Of a stretch of DNA of 23,834 bases, positions 7,632 to 13,980 are shown piece after piece. The stretch comes from ZC4RG42 sp003242425 (GTDB lineage Bacteria; Pseudomonadota; Gammaproteobacteria; Burkholderiales; SG8-39), in assembly GCA_937907425.1 (NCBI GenBank), contig CALCIE010000035.1, positions 1 to 23,834 on the forward strand. Direction: 5' to 3'. The position numbers and the translations under genes were made by a program. The notes under the pieces were generated by a model that saw nothing but the letters and a program-made list of their open reading frames with translations, was not told where the DNA came from and made no database searches. How positions within the stretch are numbered: the first letter of the stretch is position 1; every line of letters starts with the position of its first letter.

Positions 7632-8017
7632 ATCCGCTTACCTGCTTTCCGATCGTCTATTCCTGCTCCGGCTGCTCCAGCGCTGCACAGTCCACCACCG
7701 AAATCGCACGCAGACTCGAGCGGCGTTCCCTCGCCGAATGGTCGTGCATCGCCGGCGTCGGCGGCGGCGTGCCTGCGCTGGTGGCCCTCGCCGTCTCCGG
7801 CCGGCCGATCATCGCCGTCGACGGCTGCCATCTCGAATGCGTGAAAGCCTGTCTGGCACGCTACAACGTGCAGCCGGCGGTGCACTACCGTGTCGACCTG
7901 AACTGCGTGACCACGCTGCAGACCAAACGCCACGCGGCCCTGGGACGCGAGCTCGTCGAACGCATCGCCGCCGCGACGCGCAAGCGCGTCGCGGCATCCG
8001 AGGCGCCGCTCGTCTGA
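7628..8017 (+). CDS. DGC-domain putative zinc-binding protein
   Basis: A 129-residue protein that fits the DGC-domain putative zinc-binding family. It has seven cysteines: Cys13 and Cys16 in CSGCSSAAQ, Cys40, the defining DGC at residues 65-67 within DGCHLECVKAC (Cys67, Cys71, Cys75), and Cys93. A glycine-rich turn, IAGVGGGVPAL, lies near the middle. The function of this family is not established; metal or Fe-S binding is inferred from the cysteines. ATG 7628 overlaps the stop of the flavoprotein gene (ATGA), so expression is coupled. The gene ends facing the Dnr-type regulator across 126 bases. Confidence 0.82.
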   Translation: MNPLTCFPIVYSCSGCSSAAQSTTEIARRLERRSLAEWSCIAGVGGGVPALVALAVSGRPIIAVDGCHLECVKACLARYNVQPAVHYRVDLNCVTTLQTKRHAALGRELVERIAAATRKRVAASEAPLV

Positions 8018-8049
8018 TCGCACTGGCGTTTCGTCACTCGACGGTGCCG

Positions 8050-8088
8050 CGCCTGCCTGCGTCGTAGCGGCCCGGGCTCAGGCAGGCG
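8050..8088. terminator. Inverted repeat in convergent gap, possible bidirectional terminator
   Basis: A perfect 10-base inverted repeat (CGCCTGCCTG and CAGGCAGGCG) with a 19-base GC-rich loop lies between the ends of the DGC gene and dnr. No T-run follows on either strand, so a factor-independent terminator is not proven. Confidence 0.4.
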
Positions 8089-8143
8089 TACGCGATACGT
8101 CCGCGCCTGCGCCGCCGACCGGGGCCGGCAAGGCGAATCCGGC

Positions 8144-8845
8144 TCAGCCGACGCCGACGTGCTGGCGCAGCTTGACCGCGTCCAGCACCCGGATCACCGG
8201 TCCCTGGACATGGACCAGGCCGGCATTGGAGAGCTCGTTGAGGATGCGGGAGAAGTGTTCGCGCGTGATGTTGAGCTTGGAGGCCAGCACCCCCTTGCTC
8301 ACCGGCAGGCGGATCTCGAAACTGCCGGAGCGCTCGCCCTCGCCGCGCTCCTGGAGCAGATAGGCGGCGACGCGCTGCGTGCCGTCGCGCAAGGTGAAGG
8401 CTTCCAGATCGCACACCAGCTGGTGCAGCCGCTTCGACAAGGCGGCGAGCATCTGGCGCGCGAATTCCGGATTGTTGTCGATCTCGTTCATCACCGCGCC
8501 CCTGCCGATGTGCAGCAGCAGCGAGGCTTCCAGCGCCTCCGCGGCGAAGAAGTACGGCTTCTGCAGGAACATCACGGCTTCGCCGAAGCTCTGCCCCGGT
8601 CCGCAGATCTCCATGACCTTCTCCGCCCCGTCGCTGGTTTCGAGCAGCAGCTTCACCCGCCCCTTGATCACGACGTGGAAGCCGTTGCAGGGATCGCCCC
8701 GGCTGAACAGCCGGGCGCCGGAGGAAACGCGCAGTTGGGCCGTCGCGGCAGAGACGCGTTGGATTTCTTCCTCTGACAGCGCGCTGAAGAGCGGCAGCTG
8801 TCGCAACAAAGTCGGGGTGTCGTAACGGCTCATGATGCAAATCAT
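8144..8845 (-). CDS. dnr: Dnr-type Crp/Fnr-family transcription regulator
   Basis: A regulator of 233 residues, or 229 if it starts at the in-frame ATG at 8833. It has an N-terminal cyclic-nucleotide-like effector domain (FSRGDPCNGFHVVIKGRVK, then FGEAVMFLQKPY) and a C-terminal winged helix. The recognition helix NITREHFSRILNEL keeps the E-x-x-S-R pattern that reads TTGAY half-sites. It lacks the four-cysteine Fe-S pattern of Fnr. The pattern AEAVMFL/RLHQ/ETFSRI-like resembles Pseudomonas Dnr, a haem-dependent NO sensor that activates denitrification genes. No SD is clear for either start. A TTGAC-N4-GTCAA palindrome just upstream suggests autoregulation or control by Fnr. Subfamily assignment to Dnr rather than another Fe-S-free branch is likely but not certain. 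Confidence 0.85.
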   Translation of the reverse strand: MICIMSRYDTPTLLRQLPLFSALSEEEIQRVSAATAQLRVSSGARLFSRGDPCNGFHVVIKGRVKLLLETSDGAEKVMEICGPGQSFGEAVMFLQKPYFFAAEALEASLLLHIGRGAVMNEIDNNPEFARQMLAALSKRLHQLVCDLEAFTLRDGTQRVAAYLLQERGEGERSGSFEIRLPVSKGVLASKLNITREHFSRILNELSNAGLVHVQGPVIRVLDAVKLRQHVGVG

Positions 8846-8865
8846 GCCAGCGGCGCCTTCGCGTC

Positions 8866-8883
8866 ATTTGACCCTCGTCAAAT
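8866..8883. promoter_or_regulatory. Fnr/Dnr operator upstream of dnr
   Basis: ATTTGAC-CCTC-GTCAAAT is a perfect inverted repeat with seven-base arms, matching the TTGAC-N4-GTCAA form bound by Fnr/Dnr-type regulators. Its centre is about 30-40 bases upstream of the dnr start codons. Confidence 0.75.
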
Positions 8884-8956
8884 CGGGCGTTCGGGACGAA
8901 CCGAGCCGCCGCGCCGGCGGCGCCGCGCGAACTGTGGAAGTGATGCCTCGGGGGAT

Positions 8957-9163
8957 TTAACGGACTTCGAAACCTGCCTGTTGCACTGCTTGACGGAAGG
9001 CATCGGGCGCGACGCGCGACGGATCGTAGCGCACCCTCGCCTCGCTCTTCTCCAGGGACACGGCGACGCTTTCCACGCCGGGCAGCGCCTGCAGCACGCG
9101 TGTGACGCTGTTGACGCAGCCCTGGCAGGTCATGCCGCCGATGTTGAGAACCTGTTCTGCCAT
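8957..9163 (-). CDS. Heavy-metal-associated (HMA) domain copper chaperone-like protein
   Basis: A 68-residue protein consisting of one HMA domain. The metal site is GMTCQGC (Cys13 and Cys16) in the usual first loop, and the protein has the family's typical secondary-structure spacing (LPGVESVAVSLEKSEARVRYDP). It resembles CopZ-type copper chaperones, which hand Cu(I) to P-type ATPases. It is the last gene of the hemN-tauE-uspA run, starting five bases after the uspA stop. The copper-transporting ATPase CcoI of the nearby oxidase cluster is a candidate partner, which is inference. Confidence 0.9.
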   Translation of the reverse strand: MAEQVLNIGGMTCQGCVNSVTRVLQALPGVESVAVSLEKSEARVRYDPSRVAPDAFRQAVQQAGFEVR

Positions 9164-9168
9164 GACGC

Positions 9169-9600
9169 CTACTTTACCAATTGCACCGGGACGCGGGTGA
9201 GCTGCAGCACCTTGTTGGCGACCGAGCCGAGCACCAGCCTGGTGGCGCCGCCGCGCCCGTGCGTACCCATGTAGATGAGATCGCTGCCCAGTTCCTCGGC
9301 CTTCTCGACGATGCTCTCGGCGATCGGGCCGATCACCCGGTGGACGTTGTAGGGCAGCTTGGCCTCGTCGAGCAGCCTGGTGCAGGGACCGAGGGCCTGT
9401 TCGAACTCCTGGCGATAGTAGTTCTCGGTCATCTCCTTGGTGAGCACCAGCCCCGCCGTGCCGACGTTCGGCAGCGGCCGATGGACCGTCACCACGTCGA
9501 TCTGCGCCTGGGCGTCGTGCTCGCGCAGCGACTCGATCAGCGCACGGGTCGCGCGCACCGAGGGGTCGGAACCGTCCACAGCCAGCAGGATCTTGTACAT
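9169..9600 (-). CDS. Universal stress protein (UspA family)
   Basis: A 143-residue single-domain Usp protein. It begins MYKILLAVDGSDPS and carries the ATP-binding pattern G-x2-G-x9-G-S as GTHGRGGATRLVLGS near the C-terminus, so it is probably an ATP-binding type. The start ATG 9600 has a good purine-rich site (AGGAGAGAGGAAGG). It lies in the hemN operon, 27 bases after tauE. Usp genes are often induced on oxygen limitation through Fnr/Anr, which fits its position. A second Usp gene lies at 12670-13113, and the two are clearly different sequences. Confidence 0.93.
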   Translation of the reverse strand: MYKILLAVDGSDPSVRATRALIESLREHDAQAQIDVVTVHRPLPNVGTAGLVLTKEMTENYYRQEFEQALGPCTRLLDEAKLPYNVHRVIGPIAESIVEKAEELGSDLIYMGTHGRGGATRLVLGSVANKVLQLTRVPVQLVK

Positions 9601-9627
9601 GCCTTCCTCTCTCCTATCAGCGCCCGG

Positions 9628-10383
9628 TCACATCAGGCACAGGATGCCCTCTCGCACCGCTTCGTACAAGCCGGGCGTACGGACCAGGCCCCACACGCCC
9701 AAGGCGAAAACCAGCGCCGCCGCGCCGCGCCGCACCCCCGTGCGCCGCAACAGCGGCTGCAACCGCTCGATCGCGAGCCCCGCCATGACGAGGTTCGGCA
9801 ACGTGCCGAGCCCGAAGGCGAGCATCACCATCGCCCCCTCGCCCGCGCCGCCGCTCATCAATGCCAGCGCAAGCGTGCTGTACACCAGCCCGCAAGGCAG
9901 CCAGCCCCACAGCGTCCCGACGGCAAAGGCCTTGGGCGCCGTGTCCGCCGGCATGAAGCGCCTGCCGAGCGGTGCCAGCCTGCGCCAGACCGGTGCACCG
10001 AGCCGTTCCAGTTGCGCCACCCAGCCGCCGATGCCCGCCAAATGCAATCCGAGCAGCATGAGCAGGCTGTTGGCGAGCACCGCAAGCACCATCTGCGCCG
10101 GCAGGACCGACTGGGTGAGCAGCACCGTGCCGCCGATACCGCCTGCGACGGCTCCCGCCACAGCGTAGCTGAGGATGCGGCCGCCGCTGTAGGCGATCTG
10201 GACGGGCACCCGCGCGCTCCACGACGCCGCGCCGCCCAGAGCGGCCGCGCCGCCGCCCTGCACGCGCACCGCCGCGCGGCCGCGCGCCGACATGCTGAGC
10301 GCGCTCACCACGCCCCCGCACATGGCGATGCAATGCACGCCGGAGAGCAGCCCGGTGAGGAAAGCGGTGAGCGCGAGCGTCAT
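9628..10383 (-). CDS. Sulfite exporter TauE/SafE-like membrane protein (UreH/DsbD-like transmembrane domain)
   Basis: A 251-residue membrane protein with about six helices. It starts MTLALTAFLTGLLSGVHCIAMCGG, a Cys/His-containing motif typical of the TauE/SafE-type proteins linked to oxidase maturation, and has a second characteristic motif, WGWLPCGLVYS. ATG 10383 overlaps the hemN stop by one base (TGATG), so they are coupled; the longer open frame upstream is a shadow of hemN. In Pseudomonas a similar gene lies between the cco accessory genes and hemN-anr, so the association with cbb3 oxidase is conserved. A role in copper or thiol transfer is suggested by context and cysteines, not shown. 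Confidence 0.85.
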   Translation of the reverse strand: MTLALTAFLTGLLSGVHCIAMCGGVVSALSMSARGRAAVRVQGGGAAALGGAASWSARVPVQIAYSGGRILSYAVAGAVAGGIGGTVLLTQSVLPAQMVLAVLANSLLMLLGLHLAGIGGWVAQLERLGAPVWRRLAPLGRRFMPADTAPKAFAVGTLWGWLPCGLVYSTLALALMSGGAGEGAMVMLAFGLGTLPNLVMAGLAIERLQPLLRRTGVRRGAAALVFALGVWGLVRTPGLYEAVREGILCLM

Positions 10384-11768
10384 CAGACGACTTTGGAATA
10401 GCGCGCGGCGGTCTGGCCCTGCCGCAGATAGCGGTCGAAGACCATCGCGATCGCACGTACGAACAGCCGGCCCTTGGGCGTCACGGTGATCCACTCATCC
10501 TCGATCTCGACCATGCCCAGTTCCTCGTATTCGCGCAGGGCCTGCAACTCCTCGGCGAAATACTCGCGGAAGTTCACCAGATAGGCGGTCTCGATCGATT
10601 CGACCGACAGCGTGAAGTGGCACATCAGCGACTGGATCACCGCCCGGCGCAGCACGTCGTCGGCGTTGAGTTCCACGCCGCGCAGCACCGGCAGCTCGTT
10701 CCGGTCGAGGCGTTCGTAGTACTCCTCCAGGGTCTTGACGTTCTGACTGTAAGTCGCACCGACGGCGCTGATGGCCGAGACGCCGAACGCGACCAGATCG
10801 CATTCCGCGCGCGTCGAATAGCCCTGGAAGTTGCGGTGCAGGTGTCCCATCTTTTGCGCCCGGGCGAGTTCGTCGTCCGGCCGTGCGAAGTGGTCCATGC
10901 CGATGTACACGTACCCGGCATCGGTCAGGGTGCGGATCGCAAGCTGCAGCAGCTCGATGCGCGTGGCGGGGCTGGGCAGCTCCGCCTCGTTGATGCGCCG
11001 CTGCGGCTTGAACAGCGTCGGCAGATGGGCGTAATTGTACAGCGCAATGCGGTCCGGTTTCAGGCTCAGGGTCTTGGCCAGCGTCTCGGCGAAGCGTTCC
11101 GGCGTCTGGCGCGGCAGGCCGTAGATCAGATCGATGTTGACCGATTTGAAGCGGTGCTCGCGCGCCGCGTCCACCGCCGTCTTCGTGACCTCGAAGCTCT
11201 GGATGCGGTTGACCGCCTTCTGCACGTCGGGGTCGAAATCCTGGACACCCATGGACAGGCGGTTGAAGCCGATTTCCGCCAGCACGGCGATTTTCCCGGC
11301 GCCGGCGCTGCGCGGATCGATTTCGATGGAATACTCGCCGTCGGGCGCGAACTCGAAGCGCGCGCGCAGCATGCCCATCAGCTCGCGCAGCTCGTCCTCG
11401 GCGAGGAAGGTCGGCGTGCCCCCGCCCCAGTGCAGCTGCTCGGCCCTGCGCCGCCTGCCCAGGATGCCGGCGACGAGATCCATCTCGCGCTCCAGATAGC
11501 GCAGGTATTTGGTCGCGTGGCTGTACTGTTTGGTTATGATTTTGTTGCAGCCGCAGTAGTAGCAGAGCGTGTTGCAGAACGGCAGGTGGACGTACAGCGA
11601 CAGCGGCTTGACCACGGCGAGCCGGCGCTCCGCCAGCACCTTGGCATGGCGGCGGGCGTCGTAGGCAGGCCCGAAACGGTCGGCGGTGGGGTACGAGGTA
11701 TAGCGCGGCCCCGGCCGGTCGAACCGTTGCAGAAGCGCTGCGTCAGGAATCCAGTCGATTTCGTTCAT
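10383..11768 (-). CDS. hemN: Oxygen-independent coproporphyrinogen III oxidase (radical SAM)
   Basis: A 461-residue cytoplasmic enzyme that converts coproporphyrinogen III to protoporphyrinogen IX without O2 for haem synthesis. It is full length for HemN. The radical SAM cluster motif CNTLCYYC (Cys65, Cys69, Cys72) is followed by GCNK, as in E. coli HemN, and preceded by PRYTSYPTADRF. The SAM-binding GGGTP sequence follows at WGGGTPTFL. The C-terminal HemN domain is present. ATG 11768 lies 51 bases from a perfect Fnr box shared with the divergent fnr gene, and a TGTAAT -10-like hexamer is in between. This is the first gene of the hemN-tauE-uspA-HMA operon. Confidence 0.97.
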   Translation of the reverse strand: MNEIDWIPDAALLQRFDRPGPRYTSYPTADRFGPAYDARRHAKVLAERRLAVVKPLSLYVHLPFCNTLCYYCGCNKIITKQYSHATKYLRYLEREMDLVAGILGRRRRAEQLHWGGGTPTFLAEDELRELMGMLRARFEFAPDGEYSIEIDPRSAGAGKIAVLAEIGFNRLSMGVQDFDPDVQKAVNRIQSFEVTKTAVDAAREHRFKSVNIDLIYGLPRQTPERFAETLAKTLSLKPDRIALYNYAHLPTLFKPQRRINEAELPSPATRIELLQLAIRTLTDAGYVYIGMDHFARPDDELARAQKMGHLHRNFQGYSTRAECDLVAFGVSAISAVGATYSQNVKTLEEYYERLDRNELPVLRGVELNADDVLRRAVIQSLMCHFTLSVESIETAYLVNFREYFAEELQALREYEELGMVEIEDEWITVTPKGRLFVRAIAMVFDRYLRQGQTAARYSKVV

Positions 11769-11786
11769 TGCTGGCTCGCGTGAATA

Positions 11787-11792
11787 ATTACA
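11787..11792 (-). promoter_or_regulatory. -10-like hexamer for hemN
   Basis: TGTAAT on the minus strand matches TATAAT at five of six positions. It lies between the Fnr box and the hemN start and would place that box near -45.5, close to the normal activator position. Confidence 0.5.
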
Positions 11793-11818
11793 GTCTCGCG
11801 CAAAGCCGGGGGTGCCGA

Positions 11819-11832
11819 TTGATGTGGATCAA
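11819..11832. promoter_or_regulatory. Perfect Fnr box between hemN and fnr
   Basis: TTGAT-GTGG-ATCAA matches the Fnr consensus TTGAT-N4-ATCAA exactly. It is placed to activate hemN (-) and, lying only 30 bases before the fnr start, to repress fnr (+), as in the known autorepression of E. coli fnr. Confidence 0.85.
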
Positions 11833-11862
11833 AACGTCCTAAAAGCGTACACTTGGGCGCCG

Positions 11863-12600
11863 ATGGACTGCGCCAAGACCACCCCCGTCAGCATTCAGCA
11901 ACTCAAGAAGGTCTGCTCCACCTGCAGCCTGCGCGAGTTGTGTCTGCCCATGGGCCTTTCGCCCGAGGAAATCGAGCAGCTCGATCATCTGGTCTACACG
12001 CGCAAGCGCGTCAAGCGCGGCGAAAGCCTCTACCGGGCGGGCGATCCGTTCACCTCGCTCAACGCGGTCCGCACCGGCTTCTTCAAGAGCACGGTGGTCC
12101 TGGAGGACGGTCGCGATCAGGTCACCGGCTTTCACATGCCGGGCGAGATCATGGGGCTCGACGGCATCGGCACCGACCGCCACACCGTCAGCACCATCGC
12201 CCTGGAAGACAGCGAAGTCTGCATCATCCCCTACTCGCGGCTGGAGGAACTGTCTCACAAGGTGCGCAGCCTGCAGAGCCAGTTCCACAAGATGATGAGC
12301 CGCGAAATCGTGCGCGACCAGGGCGTGATGATGCTGCTCGGGACCATGCGCGCGGAAGAGCGGCTGGCCGCCTTCCTGCTCAACCTCTCGCAGCGCTTCG
12401 GCGCCCGCGGCTACTCCCCCACCGAGTTCAACCTGCGCATGACGCGCGAGGAGATCGGCAGCTATCTGGGGCTCAAGCTCGAGACCATCAGCCGCGCCTT
12501 CTCCAAATTCCAGGAACAGGGCCTCATCACGGTGCGGCAGAAGCACGTGCGCATCGAGGATCTCAAGGGGCTGCGCCGGCTGCTCGGCCGCGAGTGCTGA
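11863..12600 (+). CDS. fnr: Fnr, oxygen-sensing [4Fe-4S] transcription regulator
   Basis: A 245-residue Crp/Fnr-family regulator. The N-terminal cluster ligands are Cys18, Cys21 and Cys27 in VCSTCSLRELC, and the fourth is Cys120 in DSEVCII, matching E. coli Fnr cysteines 20, 23, 29 and 122. The DNA-reading helix is LGLKLETISRAFSKF with the E-x-x-S-R pattern that recognises TTGAT. Under anoxia the cluster holds the protein as a dimer on DNA. ATG 11863 was chosen over an upstream in-frame GTG at 11812 because the longer form would overlap the Fnr box. It is divergent from hemN and convergent with uspA; Fnr boxes in this window point to it (or Dnr) as their regulator. Confidence 0.96.
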   Translation: MDCAKTTPVSIQQLKKVCSTCSLRELCLPMGLSPEEIEQLDHLVYTRKRVKRGESLYRAGDPFTSLNAVRTGFFKSTVVLEDGRDQVTGFHMPGEIMGLDGIGTDRHTVSTIALEDSEVCIIPYSRLEELSHKVRSLQSQFHKMMSREIVRDQGVMMLLGTMRAEERLAAFLLNLSQRFGARGYSPTEFNLRMTREEIGSYLGLKLETISRAFSKFQEQGLITVRQKHVRIEDLKGLRRLLGREC

Positions 12601-12622
12601 GCCGGCGCACCGGCCCGGCCCG

Positions 12623-12646
12623 CGCCCCGGCGCGCCGGCCGGGGCG
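12623..12646. terminator. GC-rich hairpin between convergent fnr and uspA
   Basis: A perfect nine-base stem (CGCCCCGGC / GCCGGGGCG) with a six-base loop sits 22 bases after the fnr stop. Only two T follow on the plus strand, so it is a strong hairpin but an atypical terminator. Confidence 0.5.
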
Positions 12647-12669
12647 TTCCGAAAAATGCCCTCCCGTTT

Positions 12670-13113
12670 TTAGCGGAATACGAGCACCGGCACCTTCGAG
12701 GTGGCCAGCACTCTTTGCGTCACGCTGCCGAGCAGCAGCGACTTGACGGCGCCGTAGCCGCGCGAGCCCATGAAAATCGCGTCGCACTTGTTCTTGGTCG
12801 CCGCGTTGACGATCCCCTCGGCGGGCGAGACCGGCTCATCCACGAGGGTCTTGCACGGCACCTCGTTCTTGGCCGCGATGGCCGCCACGTCCTTGACCAC
12901 GCGTTCGGCCTGCTCGCGCGTGCGCTTCTGCAGCGTCTTCACCGCCGTCGGGCTGGCCGCGATGCCTTCGTCCCCGTAGTAGCGCTCGAGCCGCTCCAGG
13001 CCCGTGTAGATCGTCACGCTGGCGCCCAGGCGCTTGGCGAGCTGGATGCCGGCCTTGGCGGCCTTCAGCGACACGGGCGAACGGTCGATGGGGATCAGAA
13101 TATTCTTGAACAT
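12670..13113 (-). CDS. Universal stress protein (UspA family) in the cco accessory operon
   Basis: A 147-residue Usp-domain protein that begins MFKNILIPIDRSPVS. It has the ATP-binding motif G-x2-G-x9-G-S as GSRGYGAVKSLLLGS, so it is likely an ATP-binding Usp. The start has a strong site (GGAGGAAAG). It follows the small membrane protein by 24 bases and ends facing fnr. It is the last gene of the ccoG-ccoH run, and its role in oxidase function is unknown. It shares the fold but little detail with the Usp at 9169-9600. Confidence 0.93.
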   Translation of the reverse strand: MFKNILIPIDRSPVSLKAAKAGIQLAKRLGASVTIYTGLERLERYYGDEGIAASPTAVKTLQKRTREQAERVVKDVAAIAAKNEVPCKTLVDEPVSPAEGIVNAATKNKCDAIFMGSRGYGAVKSLLLGSVTQRVLATSKVPVLVFR

Positions 13114-13137
13114 TCCACTTTCCTCCTTCTTGGCTTG

Positions 13138-13434
13138 TCAGCAACAGGTGTCTTCTTCCCGTTTCGGGCACCCCACCGGCCTTTGCGCCGGCTTCAGGGG
13201 ACAGCGGTTGATCTCGTCGGCGGTGCGCTGGAAGAAACAGGTCAAGGCGCTCGAGGTGGAAGCGAACAGCCAGAGCAGGAAGAAGGCCACCGTGTAGACC
13301 GCGAGCCGGCTGTACTCGTGCGGCTGGCCGAATATGTGCAGGCTCATCGGATCGATCAACGTGAACAGGAAGGCCTCCGCGCCCGTCGCCACAATAAAAC
13401 CCGGCCACAACACCCAAATCGCACGCTGCATCAT
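13138..13434 (-). CDS. Small membrane protein with Cys-rich tail in the cco cluster (unknown function)
   Basis: I do not recognise this 98-residue protein. It has two hydrophobic helices (around residues 6-28, WVLWPGFIVATGAEAFLFTL, and 44-67, YTVAFFLLWLFASTSSALTC). The C-terminal tail of about 30 residues holds four cysteines: CPLKPAQRPVGCPKREE and a final CC. ATG 13434 is preceded by a perfect GGAGGA site at seven bases' spacing; an upstream in-frame GTG at 13449 overlaps that site and is unlikely. The site lies in the loop of a small inverted repeat (ACTAG at 13436-13440 and CTAGT at 13449-13453). It sits between ccoH and uspA, so a part in oxidase assembly or metal handling is possible. 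Confidence 0.8.
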   Translation of the reverse strand: MMQRAIWVLWPGFIVATGAEAFLFTLIDPMSLHIFGQPHEYSRLAVYTVAFFLLWLFASTSSALTCFFQRTADEINRCPLKPAQRPVGCPKREEDTCC

Positions 13435-13455
13435 CACTAGCTCCTCCACTAGTTG

Positions 13456-13980
13456 TTAGCGTGCCGCACTCCCCTCCAACAAAAGTTGCGACGCGCTCGT
13501 GTGCCAGGTGCCGCTCAGCCGCCAGGTTGCAGCCTCGTCCTCCAGGACCACGTGCCAGCGACCTGCCGACAAAGCGGCGACGGTGCTTTCGTACATCGAT
13601 CCGCCCAGCGGGTGCAGGGTCACGATCTGATCCTCGCCCGCCCGGGTTGGATGGACAAAGCGTAGCAAAAGTGGCGCCCCTTGCGTCGGCTGGCCGTGCA
13701 CAAGTACACGCACGACCCGCCGATCCTCGCTGAAAGTCAGCACGGCGCGCAGCCCCAGCTCGGCGGCGCGCTGCTTCTTGTCGAGCACTTCGTTGATGGC
13801 CAGGCCCTGCTTGTAGTAGTCGTCGACCACCAGGCCGTCGTCGGACTGCAAGGCCAGCCACAGCATGATGCCGCCCAGCACCAGCGAAGCGGCCGGGATG
13901 GCCATGAGGATCCAGGGCCAGGGATGCTTGTACCAGGGTCCGCCTTCCGGCTCGGGCGTGCGTTGTGGCTGTCGCTTCAC
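13456..13980 (-). CDS. ccoH: CcoH (FixH), cbb3 oxidase assembly protein
   Basis: A 174-residue protein with one N-terminal membrane helix after the family's typical opening GGPWYKHPWPWILMAIPA, then a periplasmic domain of about 120 residues with the YYKQGLAINEVLDKKQRAAELGL stretch seen in FixH. CcoH is needed for stable assembly of the cbb3-type oxidase and is found next to ccoG, as here. The start is GTG 13980, which overlaps the ccoG stop by four bases (GTGA), so translation is coupled. The remainder matches the family in length, and no frameshift is seen. Confidence 0.92.
   Translation of the reverse strand: MKRQPQRTPEPEGGPWYKHPWPWILMAIPAASLVLGGIMLWLALQSDDGLVVDDYYKQGLAINEVLDKKQRAAELGLRAVLTFSEDRRVVRVLVHGQPTQGAPLLLRFVHPTRAGEDQIVTLHPLGGSMYESTVAALSAGRWHVVLEDEAATWRLSGTWHTSASQLLLEGSAAR

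Noticed and set aside
8034..8867. Minus-strand open frame of 277 residues overlapping dnr
   Set aside because: It is frame-shifted relative to the conserved Dnr protein and has no domain of its own.
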